Below are positions 61,523 to 64,000 of a stretch of 64,000 nt of DNA, one piece after another (position 1 is the stretch's first letter; every line of letters starts with the position of its first letter). The translations under genes were made by a program, and so were the position numbers. The notes under the pieces are model-generated. The model did not search any database. It saw only the letters and a list, made by a program, of their open reading frames with translations, and was not told where the DNA came from. Source of the DNA: an uncultured Alphaproteobacteria bacterium (GTDB lineage: Bacteria > Pseudomonadota > Alphaproteobacteria > RF32 > CAG-239); the NCBI GenBank assembly GCA_944392275.1, contig CALXWA010000005.1, positions 1-64,000 of the forward strand. Direction: 5' to 3'.

Positions 61523-62441
61523 ATTTTCTTGTCTTAAACCAAAAAGCGTTCTTGTGGTCGGAGGGCCTACGGCTTCCGGAAAGTCTGATTTGGCGATTGA
61601 TTTGGCGTTGAGGTACAATGGGGTGGTTCTTAATGCCGATTCAATGCAAATCTATAAGGGGTTGCCGATTTTGTCTGCCGCTCCATCAGCAGAAGATCGG
61701 GCTAAGGTTGAGCATCGACTTTATGAAATTTTTGCTCCTTCACAAAACGGGTCGGTTGTTGAGTGGTTGAACTTGGCCGTTAAGGAAATCCACAAGGTTT
61801 GGGATGAGGGAAAAATGCCCATCGTGGTTGGCGGAACCGGAATGTATCTTGATAATTTGATTAAAGGGGTAACGCCTATTCCCGAAACAAAAGCCGAAAT
61901 TCGTCTTCAGGTGTCTGAAATTTTGCGGAAAGAGGGGTTGGCGACTCTTTATAAAATGCTACAGCAATCTGATGCGGAAACGGCCTCTCGTCTGAGTGAA
62001 AATGATACTACTCGTGTAAAAAGAGCCATGGAAGTTTTTTTAGACACGGGGAAAAAACTCTCTGATTGGCATAAATTGCCAATGATTAAAAAATTGCCGG
62101 AAGCGGATTTTCGGGTGGTTAAGTTGCTGCCTGAGACTCAAGAGTTAGATGAATGTTGCTATCTGCGGTTTGAAAAAATGATGCAACAAGGGGCTTTGGA
62201 AGAAGTCCGTGCTTTGCTTGGCTTAAAGTTGGATCCGCAATTGCCGGCTATGAAAATGTTAGGGGTTCCGGAATTGAGAGGTTATTTGGAAGGAAAAGTC
62301 TCTTTGGAAGACGCCGTGTCGCAAGGAAAACTACATACACGTCAGTACGCCAAAAGGCAAAGAACATGGTTTAAGCATAAATTAGATGCCGAAATTGTGT
62401 TGTCGCATTGCTATTTGCATAAAAATGAAAAAGTTATGTGA
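61515..62441 (+). CDS. miaA: tRNA dimethylallyltransferase
   Basis: 308 residues from ATG 61515, inside the last codons of ddl; the frame open back to 61446 is overlap only. P-loop VVGGPTASGKSDLAIDLA, DSMQIYKGLPILSAAPS, VGGTGMYLDNLIKG and the C-terminal TRQYAKRQRTWFKHK are all diagnostic. It adds the dimethylallyl group to A37 of tRNAs reading U-initial codons. Confidence 0.97.
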   Translation: MIEFSCLKPKSVLVVGGPTASGKSDLAIDLALRYNGVVLNADSMQIYKGLPILSAAPSAEDRAKVEHRLYEIFAPSQNGSVVEWLNLAVKEIHKVWDEGKMPIVVGGTGMYLDNLIKGVTPIPETKAEIRLQVSEILRKEGLATLYKMLQQSDAETASRLSENDTTRVKRAMEVFLDTGKKLSDWHKLPMIKKLPEADFRVVKLLPETQELDECCYLRFEKMMQQGALEEVRALLGLKLDPQLPAMKMLGVPELRGYLEGKVSLEDAVSQGKLHTRQYAKRQRTWFKHKLDAEIVLSHCYLHKNEKVM

Positions 62442-62456
62442 AAAAAACATATAAGC

Positions 62457-62486
62457 TTGTTGCACAAATGTTAAGATGGTTATACA
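62457..62486 (+). promoter_or_regulatory. Candidate mreB promoter
   Basis: TTGTTG (62457-62462), 18 bases, TATACA (62481-62486); TTGCAC at 62460 is an alternative -35 with a short spacer. The -10 box is the same as that proposed for rplK. Confidence 0.4.
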
Positions 62487-62511
62487 AGTTAAAAATAAAT
62501 TGAAATTCTAA

Positions 62512-63573
<1,062 letters not shown>

Positions 63574-63665
63574 TTTTGTTTCTCCGCTGTCGTAAAGCTC
63601 TTTGAATGGCAAAGATATTTTACGGCGGCGGATTTTGTCTTTTTTTATAATAACAAAGGTCGGAT

Positions 63666-64000
63666 ATGAAAAGACGCAGAAGTTTGTTTATTCATTTGAG
63701 CCATATCAGATTACTGACGCAAAAATTTGCGTTGGTAATTTTGTTTTTATCGACTTTTGTTTTTATGCTTGTGAATAAAACTAATTCGGTTTTGATTGAA
63801 GAGACATCTTCCGTTGCTATTGATATTGTTTCTCCGGCGGTGGATGTTTTGGTTATTCCGGCTCGAATTATTTCTAAGTTTTATGATTATTTTCGTGATC
63901 TCCGCCTAATCCATAAAGATAACCAGAGGCTTAAAGAGGAAAACGAAAAACTAAATCAGTTGTATGATCGAGCCAGAGCTCTTGAAATTGAAAATAAATT
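63666..64000 (+). CDS. mreC: Rod-shape determining protein MreC, cut by the window end
   Basis: The first 111 codons are visible. A basic N-terminus (MKRRRSLFIHLSHI) and one membrane helix (about 20-40) lead to the start of a periplasmic coiled coil (LIHKDNQRLKEENEKLNQLY), the usual MreC layout. AAAGG lies about seven bases before ATG 63666. MreC links MreB to the penicillin-binding proteins. The beta domains lie beyond the window. Confidence 0.93.
   Translation, partial: MKRRRSLFIHLSHIRLLTQKFALVILFLSTFVFMLVNKTNSVLIEETSSVAIDIVSPAVDVLVIPARIISKFYDYFRDLRLIHKDNQRLKEENEKLNQLYDRARALEIENK

Overview
The window looks like a piece of chromosome from an AT-rich alphaproteobacterium, most likely an uncultured, possibly gut-associated lineage. 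This placement is inference. It rests on the tRNA-Trp/secE/nusG/rplKAJL/rpoBC order, an ATP12-type F1-ATPase chaperone, an apparent match to the alphaproteobacterial RpoH promoter consensus ahead of ftsH, and secreted Cys-rich and MFxxC-repeat proteins of a kind I associate with gut alphaproteobacteria. The standard code fits throughout: TGA is a stop, and the tRNA-Trp anticodon is CCA.

Region 1 (1-15.4 kb) holds the information-processing core. tRNA-Trp is followed by an accessory insert of about 2 kb: a membrane protein, a decayed HNH-nuclease remnant, and a SemiSWEET fused to a degenerate GGDEF domain. Then come secE-nusG, an OB-like protein on the other strand, rplK-rplA behind an L1-type leader hairpin, an L10 leader, rplJ-rplL, a terminator/attenuator and rpoB-rpoC. 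The str genes (rpsL, rpsG, fusA) do not follow rpoC. A strong terminator, a small unknown gene and uvrC do.

Region 2 (15.5-33.6 kb) is mostly housekeeping: uvrC, pgsA, an OmpR/EnvZ-like two-component pair with a long acidic protein behind it, a secreted nuclease, rplU-rpmA, obgE-rsfS, rlmH, a PiT phosphate transporter with its DUF47 partner, a membrane-anchored DsbA-like protein, ftsH, glmM and two small unknown genes.

Region 3 (33.6-41.6 kb) contains a 58-residue YjfB-like gene, two secreted proteins of unknown function (one very rich in Cys), carD, apaG, a lipoprotein, hslO divergent from recX, truA and a Gfo/Idh/MocA dehydrogenase.

Region 4 (41.7-47.1 kb) is the most unusual part. Three consecutive genes encode a TolC-like lipoprotein with a C-terminal SPOR domain, a pentapeptide-repeat protein and a VirD4/TraG-like membrane ATPase. 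No other type IV secretion gene is visible.

Region 5 (47.2-54 kb) carries rarA, crcB, a RluA-family pseudouridine synthase, an AsmA-family protein, a short ATP12-like chaperone, acylphosphatase, a DUF2769-like Cys protein and a helical unknown. Region 6 (54-58.3 kb) has a large surface-type protein with fifteen 72-bp tandem repeats and a membrane protein of unknown function. Region 7 (58.3-64 kb) holds a U32-family protein, a DUF3108 protein, ddl-miaA and mreB-mreC, the last cut by the window edge. Nearly every transcription unit ends in a clear stem-loop with a T-run, often usable from both sides.
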